The translations under genes were made by a program, and so were the position numbers. The notes under the pieces were generated by a model, which did not search any database, was not told the origin of the DNA, and saw nothing but the letters and a program-made list of their open reading frames with translations. Below are positions 16,974 through 26,407 of a DNA stretch of 64,000 nucleotides, one piece after another; the stretch's first letter is position 1; every line of letters starts with the position of its first letter. Origin of the DNA: Cyclobacteriaceae bacterium (GTDB lineage Bacteria > Bacteroidota > Bacteroidia > Cytophagales > Cyclobacteriaceae); the NCBI GenBank assembly GCA_030584025.1, contig CP129487.1, forward strand, positions 620,001 through 684,000. The letters are read 5' to 3'.

Positions 16974-19409
16974 TTACTCACTACGCAGCGACTTTACCGG
17001 GTTGGCTTGTGCCGCCCGTACGGCCTGGTAGCTGATGGTTAATGTAACAATGATTAAAATTACGGTCAGGCTCAGTACGTAGGTCAGCACATCAATGCTG
17101 GTGTGGTAGATGAAATTTGTGAACCACTGATTCATAAAGTAATACGACACCGGTACAGCCAAAACGAATCCAAGCACAATGAGCCATGCAAAATCGCGAT
17201 AGATCAACACAAGAATGTTGCTTACCGTAGCGCCCAACACTTTGCGTACCCCAATTTCTTTTACTTTGTGTTTTACAGTAAACAACACCAATCCATAAAC
17301 GCCAAGGCATGAAATTAAAATGGCAATGGCGGTGAACACCTGAATGATGGTTCCGAAATTCTGGAAGTTGGCATATTGCTGATTAAGCTGTTCATCAAGA
17401 AACGTAAACTCAAACGCTTTTTCCGGAAACAACCTGTTCCATTCTTGTTCCAGTTTGTTGATCGTGGTTTCCACATTCTCATTTTCAAACCGAATGGAAA
17501 GCGTGTTGAACTGATTCCGATCTATGGCCATCACTAAAGCAGAAATGGCTGTGGTGAGATCGGCAAAATTGAAATCCTTAATCACGCCAACCACCTGTCC
17601 TTTTTTTCCTTCGCGGTCGATCGTTTTACCCAATGCTTTTTCGGGTGTTTCCCAGTTGAATTCACGCACGGCTGCTTCATTCACCAGAAAACCTTGTTGT
17701 TCATCGGATGGATAATCCAGGCTGAAGGCGCGCCCGGCAATCAGCTCCATGTTGTACGTTTTCAGGAAATCATAATCGATGGCCATGTTGGCGGCAAAGA
17801 TGTTGTCTTCACGCGTAAAGCCTTCGGGTATCGTGCCCCTGAACACACTTCCGCTTCCGGGTGAGCCGGAGGATAAGGTCGTGTGCATAATTCCGCTTTG
17901 TGTTTCCACCAGATCGCGAAAGGTTTGCAGCCGAACCTGAAACGTAGAGTCGCGTTGCTGAAAGTATCCGTTCATGTTTTGGCTGTATAACGGAATGTTG
18001 ATCACATGCTCGCGTTGAAAACCCAACGGGCGACTGTTCAGGTAGTTCAGTTGTTTGATGATCAGCAATGAGCCCGACAACAACATGCATGCAATGGTTA
18101 ACTGGACCACCACCAATGATTTGCGTAAAAACTGATTGCCATCTCCCGTTGTGCCCGAACCTTTCAGCGCGTTCACCGATTCGAAAGATGAAATGAAGTA
18201 AGCCGGGTAGCCACCCGCCAGCACCGAAATGACCACCAATAGAACAAATGAAAGTATAAGGAGCGTGCCATCTACCACCTGTAAAAATTCCAGGCTCTTA
18301 CCGGTAAGCTGGTTGAGTAGGGGTAATGATAAATCAAACACCAGGTACGCCATCACCATGGAGATGAGGCAGAACAAAAAGCTTTCAGCCAGAAACTGAA
18401 CAATGAGTTGAACCCGCATCGAACCCATAATTTTCCGTATGCCAATTTCTTTCATGCGCGTAAACGACTGTGCCGTGCTGAGGTTGATGTAGTTGATGGA
18501 AGCGATGAGCAACGTGAGAATACCCACGCCAATAAAAATATAAATGTTGGTCATGGTGTTGGTGGTCGTAGGCTCAGCCAGCAAGGTGCTTTTCAAATGT
18601 ATGTCGACCACAGGCATGAGGGTAAACACCTGACCTACCAGAAAAATGGGTTCTGCGTGTTTTTTAATAAAGGCATCCATGCCGGCATTGATGTTATCGG
18701 GTGTGGCGCCAGGGTGAAGCAATACATAGGTGTACGAATGGCTGATGATAAAATTACGCGAGAGGTTGTTGCGCAGCACGGCTTCGGTTCGTTCGTCTTC
18801 CAGGTCGAACATGTCATCATACGGAACCAGCATGTTGAAACGCAGGTGAGAATTTTCGGGAAAATCTTTTACCACACCCACCACCTTAAACGATTGCCTT
18901 CCGGAAAAAATCAGCGACTCGCCAATCGGATCTTTATCGCCAAAATATTTTTCTGCCATTTCTTCATTGATCAGTACGGTGAATTTGTTGTGCAAGGCGT
19001 TTTTCGGATTTCCTTTTACGAAATCGAGTGTAAACATTTTGGTGAAGGCGGAATCGGCAAACGCAATTCTGTTTTCTTCAAACGCTTCAGCCTCATTGGG
19101 CAAGCTGATGCTTACGTTTCGAATGTATACCCGCGCGGCTTCTTCAATTTCTGAAAATTCATCTTTCAGCTTTGGCGCGATTGGCGGGGGTGTGGTGGCC
19201 AGTTCCAATCCGTTGGGTGCAGAATACCGCAGCCGGTACAGCCGGTCGGCCTTTTCATGAAAGCGATCGTAACTCAGTTCGCTGCGTACATAAACCAAAA
19301 TGAGCAGGGTAAGGGCAATGCCACAGGTAAGCCCGATAAAGTTGATAATGGAGTACGACTTGTATTTGAGAATATTCCGGTAAGCGGTTTTAAAAAAATT
19401 GCGAAGCAT
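16974..19409 (-). CDS. FtsX/MacB-type ABC transporter permease (811 aa)
   Basis: The second large permease, with the same duplicated layout as the 345-2810 gene: helix and periplasmic core, FtsX block, then again helix, core and FtsX block. Coupling motifs are KEIGIRKIMGS and KEIGVRKVLGAT; the C-terminus is NPVKSLRSE. The second periplasmic half contains the typical VGVIKDFNFADL segment. No ATPase gene is adjacent. The gene is flanked on both sides by copies of the 119-bp element, which may matter for genome rearrangement. Confidence 0.9.
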   Translation of the reverse strand: MLRNFFKTAYRNILKYKSYSIINFIGLTCGIALTLLILVYVRSELSYDRFHEKADRLYRLRYSAPNGLELATTPPPIAPKLKDEFSEIEEAARVYIRNVSISLPNEAEAFEENRIAFADSAFTKMFTLDFVKGNPKNALHNKFTVLINEEMAEKYFGDKDPIGESLIFSGRQSFKVVGVVKDFPENSHLRFNMLVPYDDMFDLEDERTEAVLRNNLSRNFIISHSYTYVLLHPGATPDNINAGMDAFIKKHAEPIFLVGQVFTLMPVVDIHLKSTLLAEPTTTNTMTNIYIFIGVGILTLLIASINYINLSTAQSFTRMKEIGIRKIMGSMRVQLIVQFLAESFLFCLISMVMAYLVFDLSLPLLNQLTGKSLEFLQVVDGTLLILSFVLLVVISVLAGGYPAYFISSFESVNALKGSGTTGDGNQFLRKSLVVVQLTIACMLLSGSLLIIKQLNYLNSRPLGFQREHVINIPLYSQNMNGYFQQRDSTFQVRLQTFRDLVETQSGIMHTTLSSGSPGSGSVFRGTIPEGFTREDNIFAANMAIDYDFLKTYNMELIAGRAFSLDYPSDEQQGFLVNEAAVREFNWETPEKALGKTIDREGKKGQVVGVIKDFNFADLTTAISALVMAIDRNQFNTLSIRFENENVETTINKLEQEWNRLFPEKAFEFTFLDEQLNQQYANFQNFGTIIQVFTAIAILISCLGVYGLVLFTVKHKVKEIGVRKVLGATVSNILVLIYRDFAWLIVLGFVLAVPVSYYFMNQWFTNFIYHTSIDVLTYVLSLTVILIIVTLTISYQAVRAAQANPVKSLRSE

Positions 19410-19501
19410 GGCATTGCGGTTTATGTGATACTACGCAATAGGATGTTGCCCGTTTGCAGTTAGTTGATAAAGCTCAAAAATTTGTGATGGATGGTGTTAA
19501 A

Positions 19502-19555
19502 GTCACAAACACTTTGTCCGGAAACGGACTTCCGGTCTTGAGCCGGAATCCAAAA
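19502..19555. repeat. Tandem small hairpins upstream of the 811-aa permease
   Basis: GTCCG-GAAA-CGGAC is followed directly by TTCCGG and CCGGAA arms. They sit about 100 bases upstream of the permease start codon at 19409. They could be a leader structure or a small intergenic repeat. Confidence 0.4.
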
Positions 19556-19575
19556 ATTTAAAAGTGTTTACTAAA

Positions 19576-19694
19576 GGCCATCAAAAAAATACTCACCATG
19601 TCAGGTTGAGCCTGTCGAAACCGATTTGATAGCTCCAAATAGCCTTCGACAAGCTCAGGCTGACAAGTGAAAAACTGATTTTTGAGATGGCTTC
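19576..19694. repeat. 119-bp element, copy 2
   Basis: The right terminal arm (TTTTTGAGATGGCTTC, ending 19694) is intact, and the left arm is decayed (AGGCCATCAAAAAAAT). The core (TGTCAGGTTGAGCCTGTCG, then CTTCGACAAGCTCAGGC) is nearly identical to copy 3. Its last base is the first base of the reverse-complemented TAG stop codon of the monooxygenase gene, so the element abuts that gene exactly. Confidence 0.87.
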
Positions 19695-20977
19695 TACTTC
19701 AGTTCACGCAACAATCGCTTCCTGAATTTGTGGTAATCCACCGTGATGGTGTGTCGGGGCGTTTTGATTTGCCGGTAATCCGGGTGGTCTACTTCGCGTT
19801 GGGCTAATGCTTTAATGTTGGCTGGTCGTTTCCATTTACCTGAAAGTTCGCGTGCCATGATTTTGCTTTGCAGCTCCGATCCCGGCCAGATGCAACCGAT
19901 GGGTTGAAACAACCCGATGAAATACAGGTTCGGAATTTCGGGATGTAACATGCGCAGGTACAGCGGCACATCGCCATGCGAGTAATCAATAAACGACTTA
20001 TCGAAAAACGGATGATCAATCCAATACCCCGTGCAGGCAACCACGGTATCGTATTCGGCTGAACTTCCATCGGTAAAATGTACTGTGTTTCCTTCAAAGC
20101 GTTGGATGTCGGGCCGTGGTTTTATTTTTCCGTGCCGGATGAAATAAAACAATTCACTATTCAGGGTTGGATGGTGAAAACCAAAATCATGTTCCGGTTC
20201 GGGTAAACCATAACGTGTGTTTTTTCCTTGCAGGATGCGCACCATCAGGCTGGTTATTTTTCTGGAGATGGCAGTTGGTAACATTTTAATGATAACCCCG
20301 CCAATGGTATCAGAAGGTTTTCCGAAAATAAATTTTGGGATAACCCAATAGCCCCTGCGCCAACTGATGTCGGTTGCCGTTGAAACCCGGCACGATTCCA
20401 CCGCTACATCACAAGCGGAGTTGCCGCCCCCGATCACCAATACGCGCTCACCGGCAAAATCTGAAAAACGCTTTACATCGTGCGAGTGCATGAACCTGCC
20501 CGTAAACTCACCCGGGTATTCCGGGTAACGGGGTTTCCAATGGTGTCCGTTACACACGACCAACGCATCAAAGACTTCCGTTTTTACACGGTCGTACTTT
20601 TTGGTGGTCACGTGCCATTTGTCGTGCGAATCACGCGAGCAGTGAACGACAAGCGTTTCGAATTCAATATGCGGATAGAGGTTGAACTTTTTGGCGTATG
20701 CCTGAAAGTAAGTGGCCAATTGGTTATGCGATGGATAGTCCGGGTAATCGTCCGGCATGGGAAAATCATCGTACTGCGAAAGTGTTTTAGAGCTGATGAT
20801 GTGCGTGGTTTCAAAAACGCTGGAGTGCGAAGGCTTGTCGCTGAACACCCAATTGCCACCAACCTCATGGCCGTAGTCATATACAATAACGTCATGATGT
20901 TCGTCCAGCAGGTTTTTAGCAGCCGTTATTCCTGATGGCCCGGCCCCGATCACGCACACGCGTTTTTTCTCTGACAT
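19694..20977 (-). CDS. Flavin-containing monooxygenase (FMO / BVMO-like)
   Basis: A 427-aa FAD- and NADPH-dependent monooxygenase. The FAD-binding GAGPSG is at residues 11-16 and is followed by EVGGNW. The FMO signature is FTGRFMHSHDV, the NADPH-binding motif is VIGGGNSACDVA, and ACTGY occurs near residue 325. The family oxygenates soft nucleophiles (amines, sulfides) or ketones; the substrate here is unknown. The gene is preceded by a 79-base gap to the divergent RDD gene region, and its stop codon touches the 119-bp element. Confidence 0.9.
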   Translation of the reverse strand: MSEKKRVCVIGAGPSGITAAKNLLDEHHDVIVYDYGHEVGGNWVFSDKPSHSSVFETTHIISSKTLSQYDDFPMPDDYPDYPSHNQLATYFQAYAKKFNLYPHIEFETLVVHCSRDSHDKWHVTTKKYDRVKTEVFDALVVCNGHHWKPRYPEYPGEFTGRFMHSHDVKRFSDFAGERVLVIGGGNSACDVAVESCRVSTATDISWRRGYWVIPKFIFGKPSDTIGGVIIKMLPTAISRKITSLMVRILQGKNTRYGLPEPEHDFGFHHPTLNSELFYFIRHGKIKPRPDIQRFEGNTVHFTDGSSAEYDTVVACTGYWIDHPFFDKSFIDYSHGDVPLYLRMLHPEIPNLYFIGLFQPIGCIWPGSELQSKIMARELSGKWKRPANIKALAQREVDHPDYRQIKTPRHTITVDYHKFRKRLLRELK

Positions 20978-21101
20978 AGAATAAATCGCTTTGAGGCAAG
21001 ATAGGGAATTATTGAACCGGCATCTTATCTTTAGCGATAGAAATTAATCAACCTAGTTGCAAGGCGTGAGTCGTATTAAGTTTGTTCATGAATCGAGTTC
21101 A

Positions 21102-21539
21102 ATGCTTCAAACTCAGTTTTGGTTTAGGGCTCTGGCGTTTTGGATAGATTTCTGGATATTCAATAATATTATATTGCCGTTCATTTTATTTGTAATACCA
21201 TCCTTACGGTCTGAGCGACCATCAGATTTATCGGATGAGATTGCTTTCGGAATTATGATGAATGAAGTTAATATCAAATTATTGATGCTAGCCCTGCTTT
21301 TTATTTACAATTCAGCATTAGAAAGCTCCCCGTTGCAGGCAACCATTGGAAAATGGTTTATGAAGATTAAAGTATATGATAAAGAGTATAAAAGAATTTC
21401 CTTTTTAAAGGCATTGGTGAGAAATGTCCTCAAGATAATTTCTACTATTTCTGTTGTGGGAGTATTTTTGATTGATATGACCCCACGGAGGCAGGCTCTT
21501 CATGATCTGCTTTCCGGAACAATTGTATTGAGGCGCTAG
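21102..21539 (+). CDS. RDD-family membrane protein
   Basis: A small inner-membrane protein of the RDD family with three hydrophobic segments. Hallmarks are FRALAFWIDFWIFN near the N-terminus and SPLQATIGKWFMKIKVYD in the middle. The ATG at 21102 is preferred; an in-frame TTG at 21057 would add 15 residues. Family function is poorly known. It ends one base before the convergent lipoprotein gene. Confidence 0.85.
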   Translation: MLQTQFWFRALAFWIDFWIFNNIILPFILFVIPSLRSERPSDLSDEIAFGIMMNEVNIKLLMLALLFIYNSALESSPLQATIGKWFMKIKVYDKEYKRISFLKALVRNVLKIISTISVVGVFLIDMTPRRQALHDLLSGTIVLRR

Positions 21540-21896
21540 CTATTGGCTTCCGCCTGTTTGAACAGATTTAATGCACGTCACAAACACCACGTCTCCCGCC
21601 ATACAAATTGATCCGGCATTGGATTCTTCGTATCCGATTATCACTTTCTGACCGGCAACCAACTCGAAGTAATACAGCGGATCTTCTTCCGGCTTTGGCG
21701 GCTGAACGTATGTTCTGCGTTCTGGTTCCAGTATGGTGCCGTCTTCCAGTTCCAACACCAGTCCGCAGCCATCAAGGCCAGTCAGGTCTTTAACGGTGGC
21801 TTTGGTGGTGCATTCTTGCGGAAAGCAGACGATTACTTCCGTGGTATCGCATTGCCAGAGGGCAAGAAACATGAAGGTAAATCCGAATAAACGCAT
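21540..21896 (-). CDS. Small exported lipoprotein-like protein, unknown function
   Basis: A 118-aa protein with a short hydrophobic leader ending in Cys (MRLFGFTFMFLALWQCD), so probably a lipoprotein. It contains six further Cys residues, which suggests disulfide bonds, and a proline-rich linker (VQPPKPEEDP). No family is recognised. It is tail-to-tail with the RDD gene with zero spacing. Confidence 0.6.
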   Translation of the reverse strand: MRLFGFTFMFLALWQCDTTEVIVCFPQECTTKATVKDLTGLDGCGLVLELEDGTILEPERRTYVQPPKPEEDPLYYFELVAGQKVIIGYEESNAGSICMAGDVVFVTCIKSVQTGGSQ

Positions 21897-21972
21897 AACG
21901 TATCCTTTGCCTGATTAGACACAGTTAGGGTAAAAATGGTTGGGATGGATCTTTTAGAGCCGTAATTATTTC

Positions 21973-22036
21973 ACCGCAAAGGCGCAATGACGCAAAGGTA
22001 ATTCGCGTCTTCTTAGCGCCTTAGCGTCTTAGCGGT
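21973..22036. repeat. ACCGCAAAGGCGC palindromic intergenic repeat, copy 1
   Basis: Arms ACCGCAAAGGCGC and CTTAGCGTCTTAGCGGT, with internal CGCAAAGG and CCTTAGCG. A second complete copy is at 59422-59484. Related but more diverged palindromes are at 36053-36123 and 46898-46966. Confidence 0.75.
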
Positions 22037-22104
22037 TATAAGATACCAACCTGATTGTCGGAAAAAATGTTGTAACTTCAATCTTAAACCAACCCTAAAA
22101 AATT

Positions 22105-22536
22105 ATGTCAACCTCAACAAAACCTCCTGTTTGGTTCTGGATTGTGGCCGTAGTGGCCCTGCTCTGGAACGCCCTGGGCATTATGGCCTACCTGATGCGT
22201 GCATACATGACGGATGAAGCCTTAGCAGCTTTGCCGCAGGAACAACAAGTGTATTTGCAAAATCAGCCCGCGTGGTACATAGGCGTATTTGCACTGGCTG
22301 TATTTGGAGGAACATTGGGCTCCTTGCTACTGCTGTTGCGCAAGGCCTTGGCCTATTGGATATTTGTGGTGTCATTGATTTGTGTGGTGGCGCAATGGAG
22401 TTACGACCTGTTTATGGTAGAAAATTCACCCGCCTTTGAATCCAGTGGAATGGCCATGGCCGTTATGATTCCCCTGTTTTCTGTGGCGCTGGTTTTTATT
22501 TCGCGTACAGCTAAGTCGAAGGGGTGGATTGGTTAA
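22105..22536 (+). CDS. Small membrane protein with four helices
   Basis: A 143-aa integral membrane protein. Hydrophobic segments are at about residues 8-28, 52-72, 78-98 and 108-128. There is a conserved-looking WNALGIMAYLMRAYMTDEALAALP region (quoted in part) between helices 1 and 2. Homologues are widespread in Bacteroidota and sometimes labelled sugar transporter without evidence. No function is assigned here. Confidence 0.7.
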   Translation: MSTSTKPPVWFWIVAVVALLWNALGIMAYLMRAYMTDEALAALPQEQQVYLQNQPAWYIGVFALAVFGGTLGSLLLLLRKALAYWIFVVSLICVVAQWSYDLFMVENSPAFESSGMAMAVMIPLFSVALVFISRTAKSKGWIG

Positions 22537-22607
22537 ACTGTTAAGGAGTTGTTAATGTTCGGCCTGGCATACAGGGGATGGCTATCTTGCCTGAAACCCC
22601 TGCTGTC

Positions 22608-23072
22608 ATGAAAAATTTAATCGCCTTAATTCTACTTACTGCTGTACTAACCGGTTGTGCAGACAAGAAAGAAACTTCTGTACTAACAGCCGATGATCGT
22701 GAGAAACTTACCACGCTAAAAGAAGTGTTGTGGCCAAAGGCTTATCGCGAACAAGACACCGTGTTGCTGGATAAAATTCTGGCGGATGAATTTCAACTGA
22801 TTGATGCGGACGGCAACTGGTCGGATAAAAAGTTTGAACTCGATTACATTAAGAAAAATAAACCTGCGTATGATTCTTTCCGGTTTGAAATCAAGCGATT
22901 GGATATTTTTGAAAATGGAACGGCCATTGTTGCGGGTACTGGTCATATTGAGGGTAACGATGAGACCGGTCCTTACAAAATGGTGTATCAATCCAGCAAT
23001 GTGCTGATTAAGCGGCAAGGTGAATGGAAAGCGATTGCTTCGCATGTTTCGGGAATTAAAGCTGCAGAATAA
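22608..23072 (+). CDS. DUF4440 / NTF2-like lipoprotein
   Basis: A 154-aa lipoprotein. MKNLIALILLTAVLTGCADKK gives a classical lipobox LTGC, so the start is taken at 22608 rather than the ORF's upstream ATG at 22578. The remainder is a single NTF2-like cone-shaped domain of the DUF4440/SnoaL type (LTTLKEVLWPKAYREQDT, VLLDKILADEFQLID, then VAGTGHIEG). Such domains bind small ligands or act as accessory subunits; the role is unknown. Confidence 0.78.
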   Translation: MKNLIALILLTAVLTGCADKKETSVLTADDREKLTTLKEVLWPKAYREQDTVLLDKILADEFQLIDADGNWSDKKFELDYIKKNKPAYDSFRFEIKRLDIFENGTAIVAGTGHIEGNDETGPYKMVYQSSNVLIKRQGEWKAIASHVSGIKAAE

Positions 23073-23136
23073 ATTAATATTCTATTTTCTTTGAAGAGGT
23101 AATTTTCTTTGATCGGGTGAGTTATTTTTGCCTGAC

Positions 23137-23910
23137 ATGGATATCCTGATTATTTGCATCGCAGCATTTTTTACAGCCATCCTTACTTTTTTCTCCGGCT
23201 TTGGGTTGGGTACCATTCTCACGCCTGTGTTTATGATTTTCTTTCCTGTGGATCTGGCGATAGCTTTAACCGGTGTGGTGCATTTCTTTAACAATATTTT
23301 CAAACTGGTATTGGTAGGACGCCATGCCGATAAGCAGGTATTACTGCGCTTTGGTATACCGGCCGTAGTGGCTGCCATTATTGGTTCATGGTTGTTGCTG
23401 AACATTACAGAGTGGGAGCCGCTCTTCACCTATCAGTTGGGTGAGCGATTGATTTCAGTTTACCCGATGAAGTTTATCGTTTCAGTTTTGCTGTTGATTT
23501 TCGCCCTCATTGATCTCATTCCGTATTTCAGCAAACTGCAGTTCGATAAAAACAAACTCCCGCTTGGCGGAGCGCTCAGTGGTTTCTTTGGTGGACTTTC
23601 CGGAAACCAGGGCGCATTGCGCAGTGCGTTTTTAATTAAAGCCGGACTTTCAAAGGAAGCTTTTGTAGGTACTGCCGTAGTGGTGTCCACGTTTGTTGAC
23701 TTTACCCGGTTAAGTGTGTATGCTACTCGTTTCACTGCATCGGGTCTCACCGAAAACCTGGTGTTGGTTGCCAGTGCCACGGTATCGGCTATCGTAGGTG
23801 CGTATATCGGAAATAAATTATTAAAGAAAGTTACCCTTCGGTTTATCCAGGTATTTGTGGCGGTTTTGCTGATTTTTCTTTCGCTTGCACTGGGGGCCGG
23901 TTTAATTTGA
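23137..23910 (+). CDS. TauE/SafE-family sulfite/anion exporter
   Basis: A 257-aa integral membrane protein of the TauE/SafE (DUF81) family with seven to eight predicted helices. The diagnostic N-terminal half contains FFSGFGLGTILTPVFMI and the second repeat LGGALSGFFGGLSGNQGALRSAF (quoted in part). The family exports sulfite, sulfoacetate or related organic anions. The ATG at 23137 is chosen over the TTG at 23128; a TATTTTTG box at 23123-23130 sits just in front of it. It is convergent with the M20 gene with no gap. Confidence 0.87.
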   Translation: MDILIICIAAFFTAILTFFSGFGLGTILTPVFMIFFPVDLAIALTGVVHFFNNIFKLVLVGRHADKQVLLRFGIPAVVAAIIGSWLLLNITEWEPLFTYQLGERLISVYPMKFIVSVLLLIFALIDLIPYFSKLQFDKNKLPLGGALSGFFGGLSGNQGALRSAFLIKAGLSKEAFVGTAVVVSTFVDFTRLSVYATRFTASGLTENLVLVASATVSAIVGAYIGNKLLKKVTLRFIQVFVAVLLIFLSLALGAGLI

Positions 23911-25437
23911 TCACAATCGCTCCGTTAAAATAGCGAGAAACGTTTTCACCGCATCCACATAATTTCCTACACGAATGTTTTCATTTTCTGCATGCTGATT
24001 GTTATCCGGATTAACCGTAGGAACACTGACAGCCGGAATGCCCAATGTAACCACAAAAGGAGAAATGGGAATGGAGCCACCCATCATACGAATTTTGATG
24101 GGCTCTTTGTCAAAAGCTTTTGTCATGGCCTTGCTTAACCATAAGCCCACTTCCGAATCAAACGGAGTTTGAAACGGACCATAAGAAACACTCGACTGCA
24201 TGGCTGCAATGCGTGGATACTTCATGCGCTCTTCTTCGGTGGGTTCCGTATCCACTATGTAGTAGCCCTTATCCTCTACATGTTTCCTGACTAACCCGAT
24301 CAACTTTTGCGGATCGCTTGAAGGAACAAGTCGGATATCAATTTCAGCAGTAGCCCAGGCAGGGATTAACGTGCGCGCCTTTGAACCTACGTAAAGCGAA
24401 TTCATTCCGCGAATATTCAGCGTTGGGTATTGAATCGACTCCTGAAAGTTGTCGCCAATTTTATCGGGCTCAGCTATGCCCAGAAATTTTCGGATTTCAT
24501 TTTCGTCATCGGGTACTTGCGCCAGAATTTTTTTCTCTTCCGGTGTAAGTACCACACCATCGTAAAAACCGGGCAATGTTACGCGACCGTCATCATCTTT
24601 CATGGAAGCCAGCAATTGCGATAAACGCATGGCGGGATTGGGTGTGTAGTTACCATAGTTGCCGCTGTGCGCAGGTTGTCTCGGGCCAAACACCGTGAGG
24701 GTAATTTCACAAATACCACGCGCACCGAAACTTAAGGTAGGCTGATTGGAAATGTGGCGCGGCCCATCAAAGATGATGAGCATGTCGGCTTTCAGATCAT
24801 TCTTATATTCTGTTACAGCTTTAGGTAGGTTGGGTGAGCCGAGTTCTTCTTCAAAGTCCATAATGACTTTCATGTTGTAGTTTGGTTCCTGCTTTAGCTC
24901 AGCCAATGCATCCAACGAAGCGAGAAAGGCTCCAACCGGTCCTTTGGCATCGGAAGCAGCGCGGGCAAAAATCCGCCAGTCGCGGTCGTAGCCTTCATAC
25001 AATCGTTCATAGGCAATAGCGTTCCAGTTGCCTTGTGCATCTTTTTCTTTCAGTGTAGGTTTCCACGGACTTTCCTGGTTCCAGTTGGAAGGATTTACCG
25101 GTTGGCCATCAAGCTGTAAATAAATGAGAACCGTTCGTGTGTTCTTCGATGGCTTTTTGACGTTACGCTCTGCGAGCAACAACGGAACAGTTGGTGTGTT
25201 TAATCGTTTGGTTGAGAAACCTCTTTTTGAAAATGCGGCTTCACACCACTGCACATTTTTTTCAATGTCTTCCGGATGGTGTGCATCGTTGGGGATACTC
25301 AGTAAATCATAAAATTCCTTAAAGGAAGCTACTGCATGTTTTTCTGCCAGTGCATCCGTATTTATGGATTTTGTTTTTTGTGCGGATAGGGCACCTGTAC
25401 TGATAATGAATAGGGAGATGAAAATTGATCTTAACAT
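23911..25437 (-). CDS. M20-family metallopeptidase homologue, exported
   Basis: A 508-aa exported hydrolase of the M20/M25/M40 family. A signal peptide (MLRSIFISLFIISTGALSAQ) precedes an M20 catalytic domain and a dimerisation domain in the middle. Conserved features are Asp110 (LQLDGQPVNP), Asp163 (ASDAKGP), Glu196-Glu198 (DFEEELG) and a late QHAENENIR with the C-terminal His. The first metal ligand, normally His two residues before the Asp, is Gln108 here. Bacteroidota have a subfamily with LQLDGQPV, so this may be a family trait and not decay. Likely substrates are di- or oligopeptides, or acylated amino acids. Confidence 0.87.
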   Translation of the reverse strand: MLRSIFISLFIISTGALSAQKTKSINTDALAEKHAVASFKEFYDLLSIPNDAHHPEDIEKNVQWCEAAFSKRGFSTKRLNTPTVPLLLAERNVKKPSKNTRTVLIYLQLDGQPVNPSNWNQESPWKPTLKEKDAQGNWNAIAYERLYEGYDRDWRIFARAASDAKGPVGAFLASLDALAELKQEPNYNMKVIMDFEEELGSPNLPKAVTEYKNDLKADMLIIFDGPRHISNQPTLSFGARGICEITLTVFGPRQPAHSGNYGNYTPNPAMRLSQLLASMKDDDGRVTLPGFYDGVVLTPEEKKILAQVPDDENEIRKFLGIAEPDKIGDNFQESIQYPTLNIRGMNSLYVGSKARTLIPAWATAEIDIRLVPSSDPQKLIGLVRKHVEDKGYYIVDTEPTEEERMKYPRIAAMQSSVSYGPFQTPFDSEVGLWLSKAMTKAFDKEPIKIRMMGGSIPISPFVVTLGIPAVSVPTVNPDNNQHAENENIRVGNYVDAVKTFLAILTERL

Positions 25438-25452
25438 ATCTTAATAATTTTT

Positions 25453-25601
25453 CGTCATTGCGAGCGGAAGCAGTGGCTGTGTGATGGAGCGAAGCAATCC
25501 CAAACTTCAAATTTTATCCATATTATATAGTGTGGGATTGCTTCGTCACACGAACAATTTGTGTTTGCTAATAAAGTCCTGGTAGTGTTCCTCGCAATGA
25601 C
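25453..25601. repeat. GTCATTGCGA-family palindromic repeat, copy 2
   Basis: Outer arms CGTCATTGCGAG and CTCGCAATGAC; inner arms GAAGCAATCCCA and TGGGATTGCTTC. It fills the 188-base gap between the M20 gene start and the stop of the next minus-strand gene, so it lies within a possible transcript. Confidence 0.85.
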
Positions 25602-25625
25602 AGTGATTCATTTTTGTGGTTTTAC

Positions 25626-26129
25626 TTACTTCAAATACTTATCTGGCAACGGATACCCGGCACTTTCGGGGCACCAGAAAATATTCATAATCGCATAGCG
25701 ATCATTTTGCTTAATCAGTTGAATGCTATTAATGCCGCGATTGGTTACCGGCCCATCTTTCTTTTCTTTTGTTTCATAGGTACTGAACACATGAACAATC
25801 GTTCCGTATTCTTCGGTCACACGATATAATTCCCACTCGAAGAATCCCGTGGTGATGCGCGTGGTAAACATGGTTACATAATCCTCAGGCGACATGGTAC
25901 GATATGTAATTTTTCCTTCGGCATTTTTTCCTGTTGGGATCAATCGTGCATCGGGTGTAAATAAATTCCGGAAGCGATCCCAATCGCGCGGAGCACCCGG
26001 ATCACCGGAAATAACTTCGTATAGGGCTGCAATAATATTGTCGATGGATTTTACATCATTGTTATAATCTTTTTGCGCTTGTGTACAAATCGGAAAAGCA
26101 AGAGAGAGAAGTACGAACAGGTATTTCAT
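25626..26129 (-). CDS. Exported NTF2/SnoaL-like protein
   Basis: A 167-aa exported protein. From the ATG at 26129 it has a clean signal peptide (MKYLFVLLSLAFPICTQAQ); the upstream ATG at 26192 would bury it. The mature part is an NTF2-like domain: IDNIIAALYEVISG, DWDRFRNLFTPDARLIP, YVTMFTTR, then VFSTYETKE and GINSIQLIK. This subfamily is common in Bacteroidota and is generally uncharacterised. Confidence 0.8.
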   Translation of the reverse strand: MKYLFVLLSLAFPICTQAQKDYNNDVKSIDNIIAALYEVISGDPGAPRDWDRFRNLFTPDARLIPTGKNAEGKITYRTMSPEDYVTMFTTRITTGFFEWELYRVTEEYGTIVHVFSTYETKEKKDGPVTNRGINSIQLIKQNDRYAIMNIFWCPESAGYPLPDKYLK

Positions 26130-26407
26130 AGGAGTAACTGATTTCTTCGAATGTACGAAAATTAGGCCCCCGTCAGGCAGGTATTTGATCAACGTGCCAG
26201 TACTTACTTTTTCGGTTAATTAACCTCCGGGTCTTGAATGCACAGCATTAGCAAATGTGGTTTTAGGTTGGCTCCAGATGGTTTTTTTAAAGGCATTATT
26301 TACTCGAATCGCCTTAAATGAGGCTTCTAAAGCCTTGAAAATGACCACCTTTGTTTGGATTTTATGAATATTGTCAGATATTCGAAGTTGATCTAAACGC
26401 GCCCATC

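Noticed and set aside
18408..19154. 248-aa ORF antisense to the 811-aa permease
   Set aside because: It is a shadow of a conserved coding frame, with no start context or domain.
23123..23130. TATTTTTG as a promoter box for the TauE gene
   Set aside because: It matches TAnnTTTG, but no TTG lies at the right distance upstream, so I do not list it as a promoter.
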